Positions 19,230 to 28,603 of a stretch of 64,000 nt of DNA are shown in pieces (the first letter of the stretch is position 1; the number at the start of each line of letters is the position of its first letter). The notes beneath the pieces are model-generated. The model was given only the letters and a program-made list of their open reading frames with translations, had not been told where the DNA came from and did no database searches. A program made the position numbers and the translations under genes. The stretch comes from Christiangramia sp. (GTDB lineage Bacteria > Bacteroidota > Bacteroidia > Flavobacteriales > Flavobacteriaceae), in assembly GCF_029937855.1 (NCBI RefSeq), contig NZ_JAPYPC010000016.1, forward strand, positions 22,333-86,332. Direction: 5' to 3'.

Positions 19230-21677
19230 CTATTTCTTTCCTATTCTTATAATATCTGCAAAAATTCCTGAAGCTGTAACATCTGCCCCCGCTCCTGCTC
19301 CTTTAACGATTAGTGGTTGTTCAGGATAACGATCTGTAAAAAACAGCACAATATTATCACTTCCGCTAAGATTAGCAAACGGATGCTGGGCATCTACTTC
19401 CTGCAATCCCACTTTTGCCTTTCCATTTTCCAGCTGAGCGACGTATTTTAATTCAGCATCCTTATCTTTTGCATTTTTATAGAGCTTTTTAAAATCTTCT
19501 TCATCCTCCTTCAGCAATGTAAAAAACTGCTCGTTAGTTTCAGAATTCAGGCTTTCCTGAGACAGAAAATCATCTCTTTCGATATCTTCCAGTTCGAGTT
19601 GCAGCCCAGATTCCCTCGCCAGAATTAATATTTTTCTTGCTACGTCTACGCCGCTTAGGTCTATTTTAGGATCAGGTTCAGTAAAACCTTCTTTCATGGC
19701 AGTTTCCACCACTTTATAAAAAGCTTGGGAGCCATCATAATTATTAAATACAAAATTTAAACTACCGGAAAGTACCGCCTGGATCTTCCTAACTCTATCC
19801 CCGGAAGCCACTAAATTCTGCAACGTATCGATAATTGGAAGCCCTGCGCCTACATTCGTTTCATATAGAAATGAGGCTCCGTATTCCCGGGCCAGGTCCT
19901 GAAGATTCTGATAGTTTTCGAAATCATCTGCACAGGCTATCTTATTACAGGTTACCACAGAAATTGAGTTGGCCAGGTAATTTTTATACCAGCCGGAAAT
20001 TTCAGGACTTGCGGTATTATCCACGAAAATACTGTTTCTATAATTCAGCTCTTTTACTTTCTCGAAGAATTTCTGTTTATCGGCTTTTTCAGCCTTATCT
20101 AAAGACTCTTTCCAGATTTCGAGATCTATTCCGTTTTCATTGAAAAGCATTTTTTTCGAATTAGAGAGACCCAAAACCCTAACTTTTAGCCTTAGTTTAT
20201 CCAATAGATAAGATTCCTGCTTTTTAAGCTGATCCAAAAGTTTACCACCAACATTTCCCACTCCAGTAATAAATAAATTCAATTCTTTGGAGGGAACCTC
20301 AAAAAACTGTTCATGAAGTATATTCAAAGCTTTTACCACGTCATTCTTAGAAATTACAGCCGATATATTTCTTTCTGAAGAACCCTGGGCAATCGCTCTA
20401 ATATTTATATTATTATTCCCAAGCGCACTAAACATCTTGCCGCTCAACCCATGATGGCTCTTCATCCTATCTCCAACCAGGGCAATTATAGAGACATTAT
20501 CCTCAATTTGCACTGGCTTGATCTTTTTATAGCTGATCTCTACTTCAAAGGCTTCATCCAGAGCTTCTTTTGCCTTCTCAGCTTCATCATCTTTCACTGC
20601 AATACAAATACTATGTTCGGAAGATGCCTGTGTAATTAGCACTACATTTATATGCTCCTGATACAGGATTTCAAAGAAACGCTTGGAAAACCCAGGAATA
20701 CCCACCATTCCGCTTCCTTCAATATTCAGCAATTTTATAGAATCTATATGGGTGATCCCAGTAACCCATCTAAAGTTCTTTTTGCTTGATTTGGAAATTA
20801 CCGTTCCGTGATTTTCCGGTTCAAAAGTATTTTTGATATGAATCTGAATATTTTTATCCAGTAGCGGCTGTAAAGTTGGCGGGTATAAGACCTTAGCACC
20901 AAAATGCGAAAGTTCCATCGCCTCCTCGTAAGAAATATCTTTTAATGGATAGGCTTGTGGAACCAGGTTTGGATTGGCCGTAAACATTCCGTTCACATCG
21001 GTATAGATAAGCACTTTATCAACATCTAAAGCTCCCGCAATAATAGCAGCAGTAAAATCTGAACCTCCGCGACCTAAAGTACTTGGTACACCAAGATCAT
21101 TTTTGGCCACAAAACCGGGAACTATAAAAAGCGCTGCTTTATTATTTTTGAAATATTCGGTAAGGTTTGAATTTGTTTTCTCATAATTCACCTGTACCTT
21201 TTCGTTCAGGTTTTTGCAAACGAGAAGTTCACTGGAATCAACCCATAAACTATCGATTTGCAAACTTTTGAAATATGCTGAAATTATGTGAGAGCTTAGA
21301 ATTTCACCAAATCCCGAGATAACGTGTTTTGTTTTATCAGATAATTCATTCAAAAGAAAAACTCCTTCATACAGGGTTTCAAGTCTATTAAATTCATTTT
21401 TCACCTTGCTCAAAATGGCACTTTGAGAAGTGACGGGTATTAGCTCCTTTACAGCATCTAAATGTCTTTTTTCGTTATTTGCAAGAAGCGTTTTATAAGA
21501 ATCATCTTCTTTGGCTGCCATTTCGGCCATTAATAAAAGATCATTAGTAACTCCACCAAATGCAGAGAAAACGCTAACTACAGTGTCTTCTTTAAGATGA
21601 TTTTGAATGGTTTTCGAGACAATTTTTATTCTTTCAGGAGTGGCAAGGGACGAACCGCCAAATTTCAGGACATGCAT
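19230..21677 (-). CDS. thrA: Bifunctional aspartate kinase / homoserine dehydrogenase
   Basis: Catalyses the first and third steps of the aspartate family pathway. The 815-residue length matches ThrA/MetL fusions. The N-terminal amino-acid kinase domain starts KFGGSSLATPERI and carries GRGGSDFTAAIIA; residues ~300-450 form the ACT regulatory region (two ACT-like segments, ITQASSEHSICIAV and IAQGSSERNISAV), through which threonine usually inhibits. The homoserine dehydrogenase half begins near 462 with the NAD(P) loop ITGVGNVGGKLL and contains the ETNVGAGLPIIDTLQ catalytic region. The start chosen is the ATG at 21677. It heads the operon and is preceded by an Ile/Thr-rich leader ORF ending 59 bases upstream, pointing to attenuation control. 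Confidence 0.95.
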   Translation of the reverse strand: MHVLKFGGSSLATPERIKIVSKTIQNHLKEDTVVSVFSAFGGVTNDLLLMAEMAAKEDDSYKTLLANNEKRHLDAVKELIPVTSQSAILSKVKNEFNRLETLYEGVFLLNELSDKTKHVISGFGEILSSHIISAYFKSLQIDSLWVDSSELLVCKNLNEKVQVNYEKTNSNLTEYFKNNKAALFIVPGFVAKNDLGVPSTLGRGGSDFTAAIIAGALDVDKVLIYTDVNGMFTANPNLVPQAYPLKDISYEEAMELSHFGAKVLYPPTLQPLLDKNIQIHIKNTFEPENHGTVISKSSKKNFRWVTGITHIDSIKLLNIEGSGMVGIPGFSKRFFEILYQEHINVVLITQASSEHSICIAVKDDEAEKAKEALDEAFEVEISYKKIKPVQIEDNVSIIALVGDRMKSHHGLSGKMFSALGNNNINIRAIAQGSSERNISAVISKNDVVKALNILHEQFFEVPSKELNLFITGVGNVGGKLLDQLKKQESYLLDKLRLKVRVLGLSNSKKMLFNENGIDLEIWKESLDKAEKADKQKFFEKVKELNYRNSIFVDNTASPEISGWYKNYLANSISVVTCNKIACADDFENYQNLQDLAREYGASFLYETNVGAGLPIIDTLQNLVASGDRVRKIQAVLSGSLNFVFNNYDGSQAFYKVVETAMKEGFTEPDPKIDLSGVDVARKILILARESGLQLELEDIERDDFLSQESLNSETNEQFFTLLKEDEEDFKKLYKNAKDKDAELKYVAQLENGKAKVGLQEVDAQHPFANLSGSDNIVLFFTDRYPEQPLIVKGAGAGADVTASGIFADIIRIGKK

Positions 21678-21736
21678 AACTGAAATTGTTTTTAAATAAT
21701 TAATAAGAGATTAAAATACAGGTGTACGGACGAAAG

Positions 21737-21850
21737 TTATATATCAAGGACCCCAAAAGGGGTAATACCGGTGATCGTAATATCAATAATGGGATTGCGG
21801 AAAGAGATTCTTCCTAACATAATATTGATATTTTTTAGAAGTTTTTTCAT
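21737..21850 (-). CDS. thrL: Putative Ile/Thr-rich leader peptide of the thr operon
   Basis: A 37-codon frame starting ATG AAA AAA at 21850 and ending TAA at 21737, 59 bases before thrA on the same strand. The peptide begins MKKLLKNINIML and contains the run PIIDITITGIT; 9 of 37 residues are Ile and 3 are Thr, concentrated in one block just before a GC-rich hairpin. This is what a transcription-attenuation leader for threonine/isoleucine supply looks like: ribosome stalling at Ile/Thr codons would alter downstream RNA folding. The E. coli thrL peptide has a comparable Thr/Ile block. No ribosome-binding site is visible, which is usual in Bacteroidota. The gene symbol is by analogy only. Confidence 0.6.
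   Translation of the reverse strand: MKKLLKNINIMLGRISFRNPIIDITITGITPFGVLDI
21750..21763 (-). promoter_or_regulatory. GC hairpin within the thr leader
   Basis: ACCCC-TTTT-GGGGT (minus strand) is a perfect 5-bp stem with a 4-base loop, placed right after the Ile/Thr codon block of the leader ORF. It is one of the few GC-rich helices in this AT-rich leader. No uninterrupted U-run follows, so it may be a pause or anti-terminator arm rather than the terminator itself. Confidence 0.35.
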
Positions 21851-22378
21851 GGTTTTTCCTCGAAAACTTAATTAAAGGTATTCAATTAAATCTACGGGCA
21901 AAACTTTTTAAAGAAATAAGAGTGAGAATTATGAGATTGATAATTTATCCTTTTAAAAAAAACAATAATTTGAATTATCGGATTGATTTTTAATTATTTA
22001 AAAATTAAAATCGCAGCAAAAATCACCAAATAGAAATCATCTCAAATCCCTGGGGCCTAACATAAAATATTTTATTTAGGAATTTTATAAGGTGTTGACA
22101 GTAAAATCGGTGAAATCAGATAATATTAAATATGTGGTTGGTTCTCCATATGCTAAAAGTCGATCTATAAATTGCTAAAGATGGAATTGGTCTTTTAGTC
22201 CAATTTTCATAAACATATAAAGTGGCCCTGTAATTCTCTCTTTATTTGTCATTTTTTATCCTGGCTATTTTTCTTGGAAAAAAGTTTATTCAAAATTAAA
22301 CGAGTTGCTTTTAAAAAATGTCATTCTGGGAGTGCTCGCAATGTTAGGTGTTTTATTACTTTTCTGAATTTCCAAAAA
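21851..22378. other. Intergenic region upstream of the thr leader
   Basis: About 528 bases. It must hold the thr operon promoter, but no clear TTG/TAnnTTTG pair was found on the minus strand. Toward its right end is a plus-strand open stretch that looks like the tail of a lost membrane-protein gene, listed separately. Confidence 0.45.
22221..22367 (+). pseudogene. Possible relic of a membrane protein C-terminus
   Basis: A 48-codon open stretch, bounded upstream by an in-frame TAA at 22218 and ending at TGA 22365. It reads VILSLFVIFYPGYFSWKK, then a polar stretch, then VILGVLAMLGVLLLF, two hydrophobic segments joined by a Lys-rich linker. There is no good start. It looks more protein-like than random AT-rich DNA but I cannot name a family. 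Confidence 0.25.
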
Positions 22379-23257
22379 TCAGGAAGTGGAAGTAGCTGAA
22401 GGTATCTCCATTTTTTTTCTGTTCAATTTAGAGACATAAAAACTACTAATAATAATTAGACTACCCCCGGCTAGAATATTCCAACTTAGTTTTTCATCTA
22501 AAATAAAATATCCAAGGATAATGGCACTTACTACCTCCAGGTACATCAATGTAGTCGCAGTAGCAGCAGTTAGTTCTTTAAGGCCGTAAAAAAATAGTTT
22601 AAATACCACAATTCCAATAAGCAATCCATACAAAATTCCAATTCCAATTTGGGATAATTCTACATCAGGCAATACAATTAGAAAAGGAACAAAGACCAGT
22701 GCTCCAATTATGTTTTGATAAAAAATCAGCTGATTTTTACTATAATTCGGGGTTTCAGATTTAAATAGAATTACGGTGACCGCGTAGCCTATAGAAGCCC
22801 CGATGGCCGATAACATTCCGATAAAATCGTTGGAGGCAAAACTAAATGGTTTTCCGGCGTAGGTTATTACAATACCTATAAATGCCAGGATTAAAAACCA
22901 GGTTTGGGCTTTTTGCAATTTCTGCCCGTAGAACAAGTATTCTATAGCTGTCACAAATAAAGGATAGGTATAAAAGAGTACCACCGCATTTCCTATAGAA
23001 GTATATATAAAGGCCAGGAGATACAAATACATTCTAATAGCATTGATAAAAGAAGCCAAAAACATTTTTCTTGTATTTCCCTTAAAATGTAATTCTCTGT
23101 CTTTTATTAATATCGGAATTAAAAATAACACGGGGACTGCCGTTCTAAACCAGGCGATACCGCCGGTGGACATACTGCTCATAGACTTAATTAACAAGCC
23201 ATTATTGCCAGCAAGTATAGCACATACAACCACGGCATAGATCGGTTTTTTCTCCAT
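22379..23257 (-). CDS. EamA/DMT-family transporter
   Basis: A 292-residue integral membrane protein with about ten hydrophobic segments arranged as two EamA repeats, the layout of the drug/metabolite transporter superfamily. The conserved region SIGNAVVLFYTYPLFVTAIEYLF lies at the end of the first repeat's helices, and AATATTLMYLEVVSAIILGYF is its counterpart in the second. Such proteins usually export metabolites, amino acids or toxins; the substrate is not predictable. It is the last of a loose set of minus-strand genes and lies 32 bases after the J-domain gene. Confidence 0.85.
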   Translation of the reverse strand: MEKKPIYAVVVCAILAGNNGLLIKSMSSMSTGGIAWFRTAVPVLFLIPILIKDRELHFKGNTRKMFLASFINAIRMYLYLLAFIYTSIGNAVVLFYTYPLFVTAIEYLFYGQKLQKAQTWFLILAFIGIVITYAGKPFSFASNDFIGMLSAIGASIGYAVTVILFKSETPNYSKNQLIFYQNIIGALVFVPFLIVLPDVELSQIGIGILYGLLIGIVVFKLFFYGLKELTAATATTLMYLEVVSAIILGYFILDEKLSWNILAGGSLIIISSFYVSKLNRKKMEIPSATSTS

Positions 23258-23289
23258 ATTCCGCCACTTTTTATTTAAGAATTCACAAT

Positions 23290-23751
23290 TTATACTCTTT
23301 GAAACTCTATATCTTTCTTAGATTTCCTATATAGAAAGGAGTTATAAATGTTCCTTTTGGCAAATCGATTTTGTTTTGCAGAATTGATTAACCTGATATA
23401 AATTGCTTTGTTTACTCCGAAGTATTCGTAAGTCGTTCCGTCTAAAAAAGAGATTTCCAGAACATTCCCTTTATGCTGAAAGTCATAAATTACACTTTCA
23501 GAAATAGTTTTAGTATAGGCCTCTAAATTTTCCGTTTTTGTTTGTGGAGCAATGCTTACTAAAAAATGATAGCCATCAATTATTTCTTTGCTTTTAATTT
23601 CAGCCTGGATATAGCCTTCTTCTCCTTCCTGAAATTTATCAGGATGCCATCGTTTTACCAGGTTTCTATAATTAGTTTTTAATTGTTTAAGATCAATTTC
23701 ATCTTCCACATTAAACAACTTCTTATATTTATTAATTCGCTTCATTTTCAT
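23290..23751 (-). CDS. J-domain protein with C-terminal KTSC domain
   Basis: A 153-residue protein that joins two small domains. Residues ~9-70 are a DnaJ-type J-domain with the diagnostic HPD tripeptide at 36-38 (LVKRWHPDKF), which should stimulate DnaK ATPase. Residues ~83-145 match the KTSC pattern: short strand, LEISFLDGTTYEYFGV, then a helix and NIYNSFLYRK ending; KTSC domains also occur fused to lysyl-tRNA synthetases. No signal peptide or membrane segment, so it is cytosolic. A specialised co-chaperone whose KTSC domain chooses the client is an inference. An alternative start is Met3. Confidence 0.75.
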   Translation of the reverse strand: MKMKRINKYKKLFNVEDEIDLKQLKTNYRNLVKRWHPDKFQEGEEGYIQAEIKSKEIIDGYHFLVSIAPQTKTENLEAYTKTISESVIYDFQHKGNVLEISFLDGTTYEYFGVNKAIYIRLINSAKQNRFAKRNIYNSFLYRKSKKDIEFQRV

Positions 23752-23854
23752 TTTTTATAAGCCGCGAAATTACTCCTTTTTATCTGATAAAAATTGCTTT
23801 CTTTATTCTGAAAATAATTTGATTTTAGAAGATAAATTGATGGATGCTTATATT

Positions 23855-24898
23855 TTAAGATAAGATCCTTTTTGCAGCGTTCAATCCGCTATAAATGGCG
23901 CCTTCTAAATAACCTCCGTATACAGAAGAAGTTTCGGTTCCAGAAAAATAAAGTCTCCCATCAAGAAAAGTTTTTTCAAAGATTGGATTTCCATATTGCG
24001 GACTCATATATTCCGATTTTAAGGATTTCCCCGAGGTGTACTTTTCCTTAGACCAGTCTTTTTCAATATAGCTTTTATAATTTCCAGCTTCAGGTCCTAA
24101 ATGCTTTTCTAGATAGGTTAAAATTCGTTCTTTTCTAGAGGCTTTAGTTTCTTCCCGCAGACCTTCATTTACAAAACCCATCAAGCTATATTTATTTTCT
24201 AATGCATTACAATGATCATATAATTCTATGACAGGTCCAATTTGCCCAATAATAGTTCCCGATAAGCCTTTCTTTTTCCAAAATGCTTCAGGATATGAAA
24301 TTCCCACTTTTATTGCATTGCTCATCCAGGTATGCGTAGTTTGCATTACCTCTATCAAATTATCAGGTAGCGGTGGCGTGTATTCGATATTCTTAGCAAT
24401 TTTAGGAGGTACACATATAATTACTTTTTCTGCGTGATAGTTTTGGTCACTTACCTTTACTTCTAAATAATGATCCAGCATTTTTATACTGGTTACAGGA
24501 GAATCCAGTTCAAGATTAGCCGTCACGGGTTTACTCAAAGCTTTTATTAAAGCTTCACTACTACCACAAATTCTTTTAGCACCCGGCGCATTAGGATCAC
24601 TCTCAAATAAATGAGCCGGAGCCATACTGTTGTAAATCAGGACGCTTTTTCCTCGACTATATTGCTTAAAAGAATCAAGGTTATATTTCTTCAATAAATC
24701 ATTAGTATAAATATGTTGTTCCTGAAACCAGGTTGCCCCAAGATCTATACCTTCTTTCGTAAAGATCCTTCCACCTGCTCTATTTCTTGCTTCCAGTATT
24801 ATAAAATCTTCCTCTCCCTTTTCTAATAAAATATTGGCAGTTGTTAGGCCACTAAGTCCGCCACCTATGATAATAAATTTCACTTTTTTAACATTCAT
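23855..24898 (-). CDS. FAD-dependent amine oxidase family protein
   Basis: A 347-residue flavoprotein of the monoamine oxidase/amino-oxidase family. The FAD dinucleotide-binding motif IIGGGLSGLTTANILLEKG is at residues ~10-28, followed by the ILEARNRAGGRI ribose and GGRI motif. The C-terminus has GRLYFSGTETSSVYGGYLEGAI, the family's second FAD-contact region. It is shorter than typical monoamine oxidases (~450 residues) because the substrate domain is compact, but it is complete at both ends. The substrate is unknown; no pathway partner lies next to it. Confidence 0.85.
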   Translation of the reverse strand: MNVKKVKFIIIGGGLSGLTTANILLEKGEEDFIILEARNRAGGRIFTKEGIDLGATWFQEQHIYTNDLLKKYNLDSFKQYSRGKSVLIYNSMAPAHLFESDPNAPGAKRICGSSEALIKALSKPVTANLELDSPVTSIKMLDHYLEVKVSDQNYHAEKVIICVPPKIAKNIEYTPPLPDNLIEVMQTTHTWMSNAIKVGISYPEAFWKKKGLSGTIIGQIGPVIELYDHCNALENKYSLMGFVNEGLREETKASRKERILTYLEKHLGPEAGNYKSYIEKDWSKEKYTSGKSLKSEYMSPQYGNPIFEKTFLDGRLYFSGTETSSVYGGYLEGAIYSGLNAAKRILS

Positions 24899-24997
24899 CT
24901 ATATTGGTTCTTCAATTGTGATATAAAGGAAAAGCGCAATATATGATATCGCGCTTTTAATCTATTTATCCTTATGCCTATACTTTTTTAAGTAGTC

Positions 24998-26461
24998 TTA
25001 CAATCCGCTGATATAATTTCCGTACAGATCTTTAAATTGTAGTCCTTTGGAAAATCGTTTTTTACTAAGTTTTTTATGTTCTACTAAAGCCCAAAGCAGG
25101 AACTCTTTCATAAAATATCTATCCTCTTCTTTAAGTTCTGGCTGATATTTCTCAATCAGTTTACTCAATGGTTCAATAGAATCTAATTTCTCTTTGTATT
25201 CAGCATCTGAAAGATCATCTGATAACTCAAAACCGGAGCTTTCAAAAAACCATTCAATAAGATCATCATAGGGAGTAGTGGCATCGGGTTTCTGAAGCTT
25301 CTCTATTTCGGGAAAATAATCAGGAAAAAGACTTTTTACTGCATCCCCAATTAATTGCTGGGCAACGAAGGCAGCACCCTCCTGCTCTCCTTCATAGACC
25401 AATTCAACTTTACCGGTGATGGAAGGTATTACGCCAAGAAAATCACTAAACCTCAACAAGGTTTTTTCCTCATTCTTTTTTAGTGCCCGATGTTCTGCAG
25501 TACTAAGAAGGTTTTCAAAAGCGGTAATGCTCATCCTCGCACTCACCCCGCTTTTATGATCTATAAACTCACTATCCCGCGCTTCAAAACTTATCTGCTC
25601 GAGCAGGTCTTTTGCAATTTCAGGAACATGAACAAGTTCCTGCTGCCTTTTATCTAATTGAGCTTCCTGAGCGGTAATCGTTTTTGCGGTTTGAATATCT
25701 TCTGGATAATGGGTTAGGATCTGTGAACCTATCCTATCCTTTAAAGGAGTAACAATGCTACCTCTATTGGTATAGTCTTCGGGGTTCGCAGTGAAGACAA
25801 ATTGCATATCCAGCGGCAGCCTTAATTTAAATCCTCTAATCTGGATATCTCCTTCCTGCAATATATTGAACAGGGCCACCTGTATCCTTGCCTGCAAATC
25901 GGGTAATTCGTTAATTACAAAAATACTTCGGTTCGCCCGCGGGATCATTCCAAAATGTATCACCCTGTCATCAGCATAACTTAATTTAAGATTTGCAGCC
26001 TTAATGGGATCTACGTCTCCTATAAGATCTGCCACGGTAACATCTGGAGTCGCTAATTTTTCAAAAAACCGTTCTTCTCTATGCATCCAGGATACTGGTG
26101 TATTATCTCCTTTTTCGGCAATAAGTTCTTTGGCATACCTACTTATAGGATTTAATGGGTCGTCATTAATTTCTGAACCTTTCACAAATGGAATCCACTC
26201 ATCCAATAGCTTTACCATAAGCCTGGCCAACCTTGTTTTTGCCTGTCCCCTTAGACCGAGTAAGTTAATATTATGCCTTGATAGGATGGCTCTTTCCAAT
26301 TCAGGAATTACAGTATAATCATATCCGTGGATCCCTTCGAAGGCATTCTCTTTATTTTTTATTTTCTGCTTTAGATTATCGCGGAGTTCCGTCTTAATAC
26401 TTTTACTTTCGTATCCTGCTTTTTTTAAATCTCCAAGATTCTTTATTTTATCTTTATCCAT
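24998..26461 (-). CDS. MoxR/magnesium-chelatase-type AAA+ ATPase
   Basis: An AAA+ ATPase paired with a von Willebrand factor A protein encoded just upstream. The Walker A loop is LLGLRGQAKTRLARLM, Walker B is SIFVINELPDL, and sensor-1 is FVFTANPEDY, the layout of the BchI/MoxR branch. I take Met at 26461 (MDKDKIKNLG) as start: it lies 10 bases after the VWA stop and begins at the conserved KIKNLGDLKKAGY segment. An earlier in-frame ATG at 26515 would overlap the VWA gene by 44 bases. MoxR/VWA pairs act as chaperones in metal or cofactor insertion or in envelope stress; no target gene is adjacent. Confidence 0.85.
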   Translation of the reverse strand: MDKDKIKNLGDLKKAGYESKSIKTELRDNLKQKIKNKENAFEGIHGYDYTVIPELERAILSRHNINLLGLRGQAKTRLARLMVKLLDEWIPFVKGSEINDDPLNPISRYAKELIAEKGDNTPVSWMHREERFFEKLATPDVTVADLIGDVDPIKAANLKLSYADDRVIHFGMIPRANRSIFVINELPDLQARIQVALFNILQEGDIQIRGFKLRLPLDMQFVFTANPEDYTNRGSIVTPLKDRIGSQILTHYPEDIQTAKTITAQEAQLDKRQQELVHVPEIAKDLLEQISFEARDSEFIDHKSGVSARMSITAFENLLSTAEHRALKKNEEKTLLRFSDFLGVIPSITGKVELVYEGEQEGAAFVAQQLIGDAVKSLFPDYFPEIEKLQKPDATTPYDDLIEWFFESSGFELSDDLSDAEYKEKLDSIEPLSKLIEKYQPELKEEDRYFMKEFLLWALVEHKKLSKKRFSKGLQFKDLYGNYISGL

Positions 26462-26471
26462 ATACTTTTTC

Positions 26472-27602
26472 TTAGCCTCTAATTCTTTTTTTTCTGTTAA
26501 TCTCATAATCCTCAAAAATCATTTCTCCCAGACCTTTTAAGCCTGTATAAAAAGCTTTACCCTGATTTGCCGCGGTAAATTCCTGTACGAACCTTGTAAG
26601 ATAGGGATCCTGGGCAATCATGAAAGTGGTAATGGGTATCCTAAGCTTCCTGGCCTGTCTTGCCATATTATAGCATTTATCTACCACATAAGGATCAAGG
26701 CCCATACTATTCTTATAATAACTTCCGTCTCTTTCTCTGATACAGCTTGGTTTCCCGTCGGTGATCATGAAAATCTGCTTATTTGTATTTCTTTTACGGC
26801 GCAGTAAATCCATAGCCAGTTCCAGTCCGGCAACCGTATTGGTATGATAAGGCCCAACTTTTAAGTAGGGTAATTCCGCTATGGAAATAGGCCATGCATC
26901 ATTTCCAAAAACGAGGATATCCAGAGTGTCTTTTGGATAACGGGTGGTAATAAGTTCAGAAAGAGCCATCGCTACTTTTTTTGCCGGGGTAATCCGGTCT
27001 TCACCATACAAAATCATACTGTGGCTTATATCAATCATAAGCACGGTACTCATTTGAGATTTATGGTGGGTTTCTTCTACCACAAGATCGTCTTCAGACA
27101 TGGAAAATTCTCCTATCCCATGGCTAATCTGGGCATTTTTTAAACTTTCGGTCATGGAGATCCTGCTTAAGGAATCTCCAAACTGATACGCTCTAAAATC
27201 ACCCGTATGTTCATCTCCCGTACCTATCCTATTTGTTCTATGGTTTCCAGCAGAACCTTTTTTCAGCTTACCAAAAATTTGCTCCAGGGCTTGTTGACGT
27301 ATCGCCCGCTCGGTTTTGGCCGTGATCATCATCCCTCCACTACCATCCTGATCTATTTCTTCTTTGATATATCCTTTTTTCTTAAGATCTTCTACGAAAT
27401 CATCCAGGGTATATTTATCATTGGTGAGCTGATACTCTTCGTCTAGTTGTTTAAGCCAATCCAAAGCTTCGTCCAGATCACCTGAAGTATGGGTAATGAT
27501 TTCTTTGAAAATATCAAACAATTTTTCAAAAGGAGAAGTTTCCGGCGCATCATATTTATTAAATACGAAGCCCCTTATTTCCTTATCTCTATTCTTTTTC
27601 AT
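26472..27602 (-). CDS. VWA-domain protein, partner of the AAA+ ATPase
   Basis: A ~376-residue cytosolic protein with a C-terminal von Willebrand factor A domain. The metal-ion-dependent adhesion site reads MIDISHSMILYGE, and ITDGKPSC supplies the later acidic/Thr region. The N-terminal half is charged and helical, with HTGDFRAYQFGDSLSRISM before the VWA fold, as in BchD-like or DUF58-like partners. I prefer the Met at 27602 (MKKNRDKEIRG) over the in-frame ATG at 27656, since the added 18 residues (MFTMLVFNFCLKK...) are not homologous-looking. The gene is directly upstream of, and presumably works with, the AAA+ ATPase. Confidence 0.85.
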   Translation of the reverse strand: MKKNRDKEIRGFVFNKYDAPETSPFEKLFDIFKEIITHTSGDLDEALDWLKQLDEEYQLTNDKYTLDDFVEDLKKKGYIKEEIDQDGSGGMMITAKTERAIRQQALEQIFGKLKKGSAGNHRTNRIGTGDEHTGDFRAYQFGDSLSRISMTESLKNAQISHGIGEFSMSEDDLVVEETHHKSQMSTVLMIDISHSMILYGEDRITPAKKVAMALSELITTRYPKDTLDILVFGNDAWPISIAELPYLKVGPYHTNTVAGLELAMDLLRRKRNTNKQIFMITDGKPSCIRERDGSYYKNSMGLDPYVVDKCYNMARQARKLRIPITTFMIAQDPYLTRFVQEFTAANQGKAFYTGLKGLGEMIFEDYEINRKKRIRG

Positions 27603-27766
27603 ATCCTTAAAATTAATCTTTTTTAAACAGAAATTGAAAACAAGCATTGTAAACACAAACTAAAATTTTGTTAAGAGAAACTTATCCTCCATAAAAGAAG
27701 CTGTTATACTTTTCTTAATTACTTCGCATATTTACTGGGATATAAGAGATTTGAAAAAAAGTCCCA

Positions 27767-28588
27767 ATGAATAAATTGCTTGTAATATTATTTATTAGTT
27801 TATCTACATTTCAACTGAAGGCTCAGGAAAAAAGTTCACCTTATAAAACTGATTTCTGGAAAGATGGTGCATGGATCGCTGGATCTGTAGGTCTAAATGT
27901 AGTTGGAGTGTTTACTATTCAAAATAAACCTGATTTAACCGAAAAAAAATTATCCAATCTTGACGGTGATGATCTATGGGGAATTAATCGCGGCGCTGTA
28001 GGAAATTTTTCAGAAGAAGCTGATGAATTGAGCTATCTCCCGTTTTATACCTCATTTGCCACTCCTCTCTTATTTTTATTAGGAGAGGATGAGCGAAGTA
28101 ATTTCGGGCAAATTTCAGTTATGTTTATAGAAACTATGGCAACCACCGGCGCCTTCTTTACCATCACTGCAGGAAGTGTGGAAAAAAGCCGCCCATTAGT
28201 TTACAACGAAGATTTACCTTTGGAAGAAAGATTGAACTCTGACGCTCAAAGATCATTTTTTGCAGGCCATACAGCGGCAACCGCTGCTGCTACTTTTTTT
28301 ACTGCCAAAGTTTATAATGATTTTAATCCAGAATCTCCTGCAGTTCCCTTTGTTTGGGCTGGAGCCGTTGCCGTGCCCGCCTACGTAGGCTATTTACGGA
28401 CTAAAGCTGGAAAACATTTTTTAACAGATAATATAATTGGTTTTGGAATTGGTGCCGCATGTGGTATCTTAGTTCCAGAAATTCACAAGATCGGGAATGA
28501 GAAATTGGATGTTTATCCTACAATGAATACAAATGTGATGGGAACCGGTATAAACTCTAAAGGTATAGGATTTAACTATACGTTTTAA
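27767..28588 (+). CDS. PAP2-superfamily phosphatase
   Basis: A 273-residue exported protein: signal peptide MNKLLVILFISLSTFQLKAQ. The PAP2 (phosphatidic acid phosphatase type 2) signature is present in three parts: the Lys/Arg-Pro block VEKSRPLVYN, the SFFAGHTAATAAA motif that carries the catalytic His, and the third block GYLRTKAGKHFLTDNIIG with the second His and Asp. Periplasmic or outer-membrane lipid phosphate or nucleotide phosphate hydrolysis is the likely role. It is divergent from the VWA operon and 15 bases upstream of an endonuclease/exonuclease/phosphatase gene, so both probably form one transcript. Confidence 0.85.
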   Translation: MNKLLVILFISLSTFQLKAQEKSSPYKTDFWKDGAWIAGSVGLNVVGVFTIQNKPDLTEKKLSNLDGDDLWGINRGAVGNFSEEADELSYLPFYTSFATPLLFLLGEDERSNFGQISVMFIETMATTGAFFTITAGSVEKSRPLVYNEDLPLEERLNSDAQRSFFAGHTAATAAATFFTAKVYNDFNPESPAVPFVWAGAVAVPAYVGYLRTKAGKHFLTDNIIGFGIGAACGILVPEIHKIGNEKLDVYPTMNTNVMGTGINSKGIGFNYTF

Positions 28589-28603
28589 AAACGGTTTGTT
28601 CCT

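Noticed and set aside
26462..26515. Earlier ATG for the AAA+ ATPase
   Set aside because: It would overlap the VWA gene by 44 bases and add a stretch of residues not seen at the conserved start of the family.
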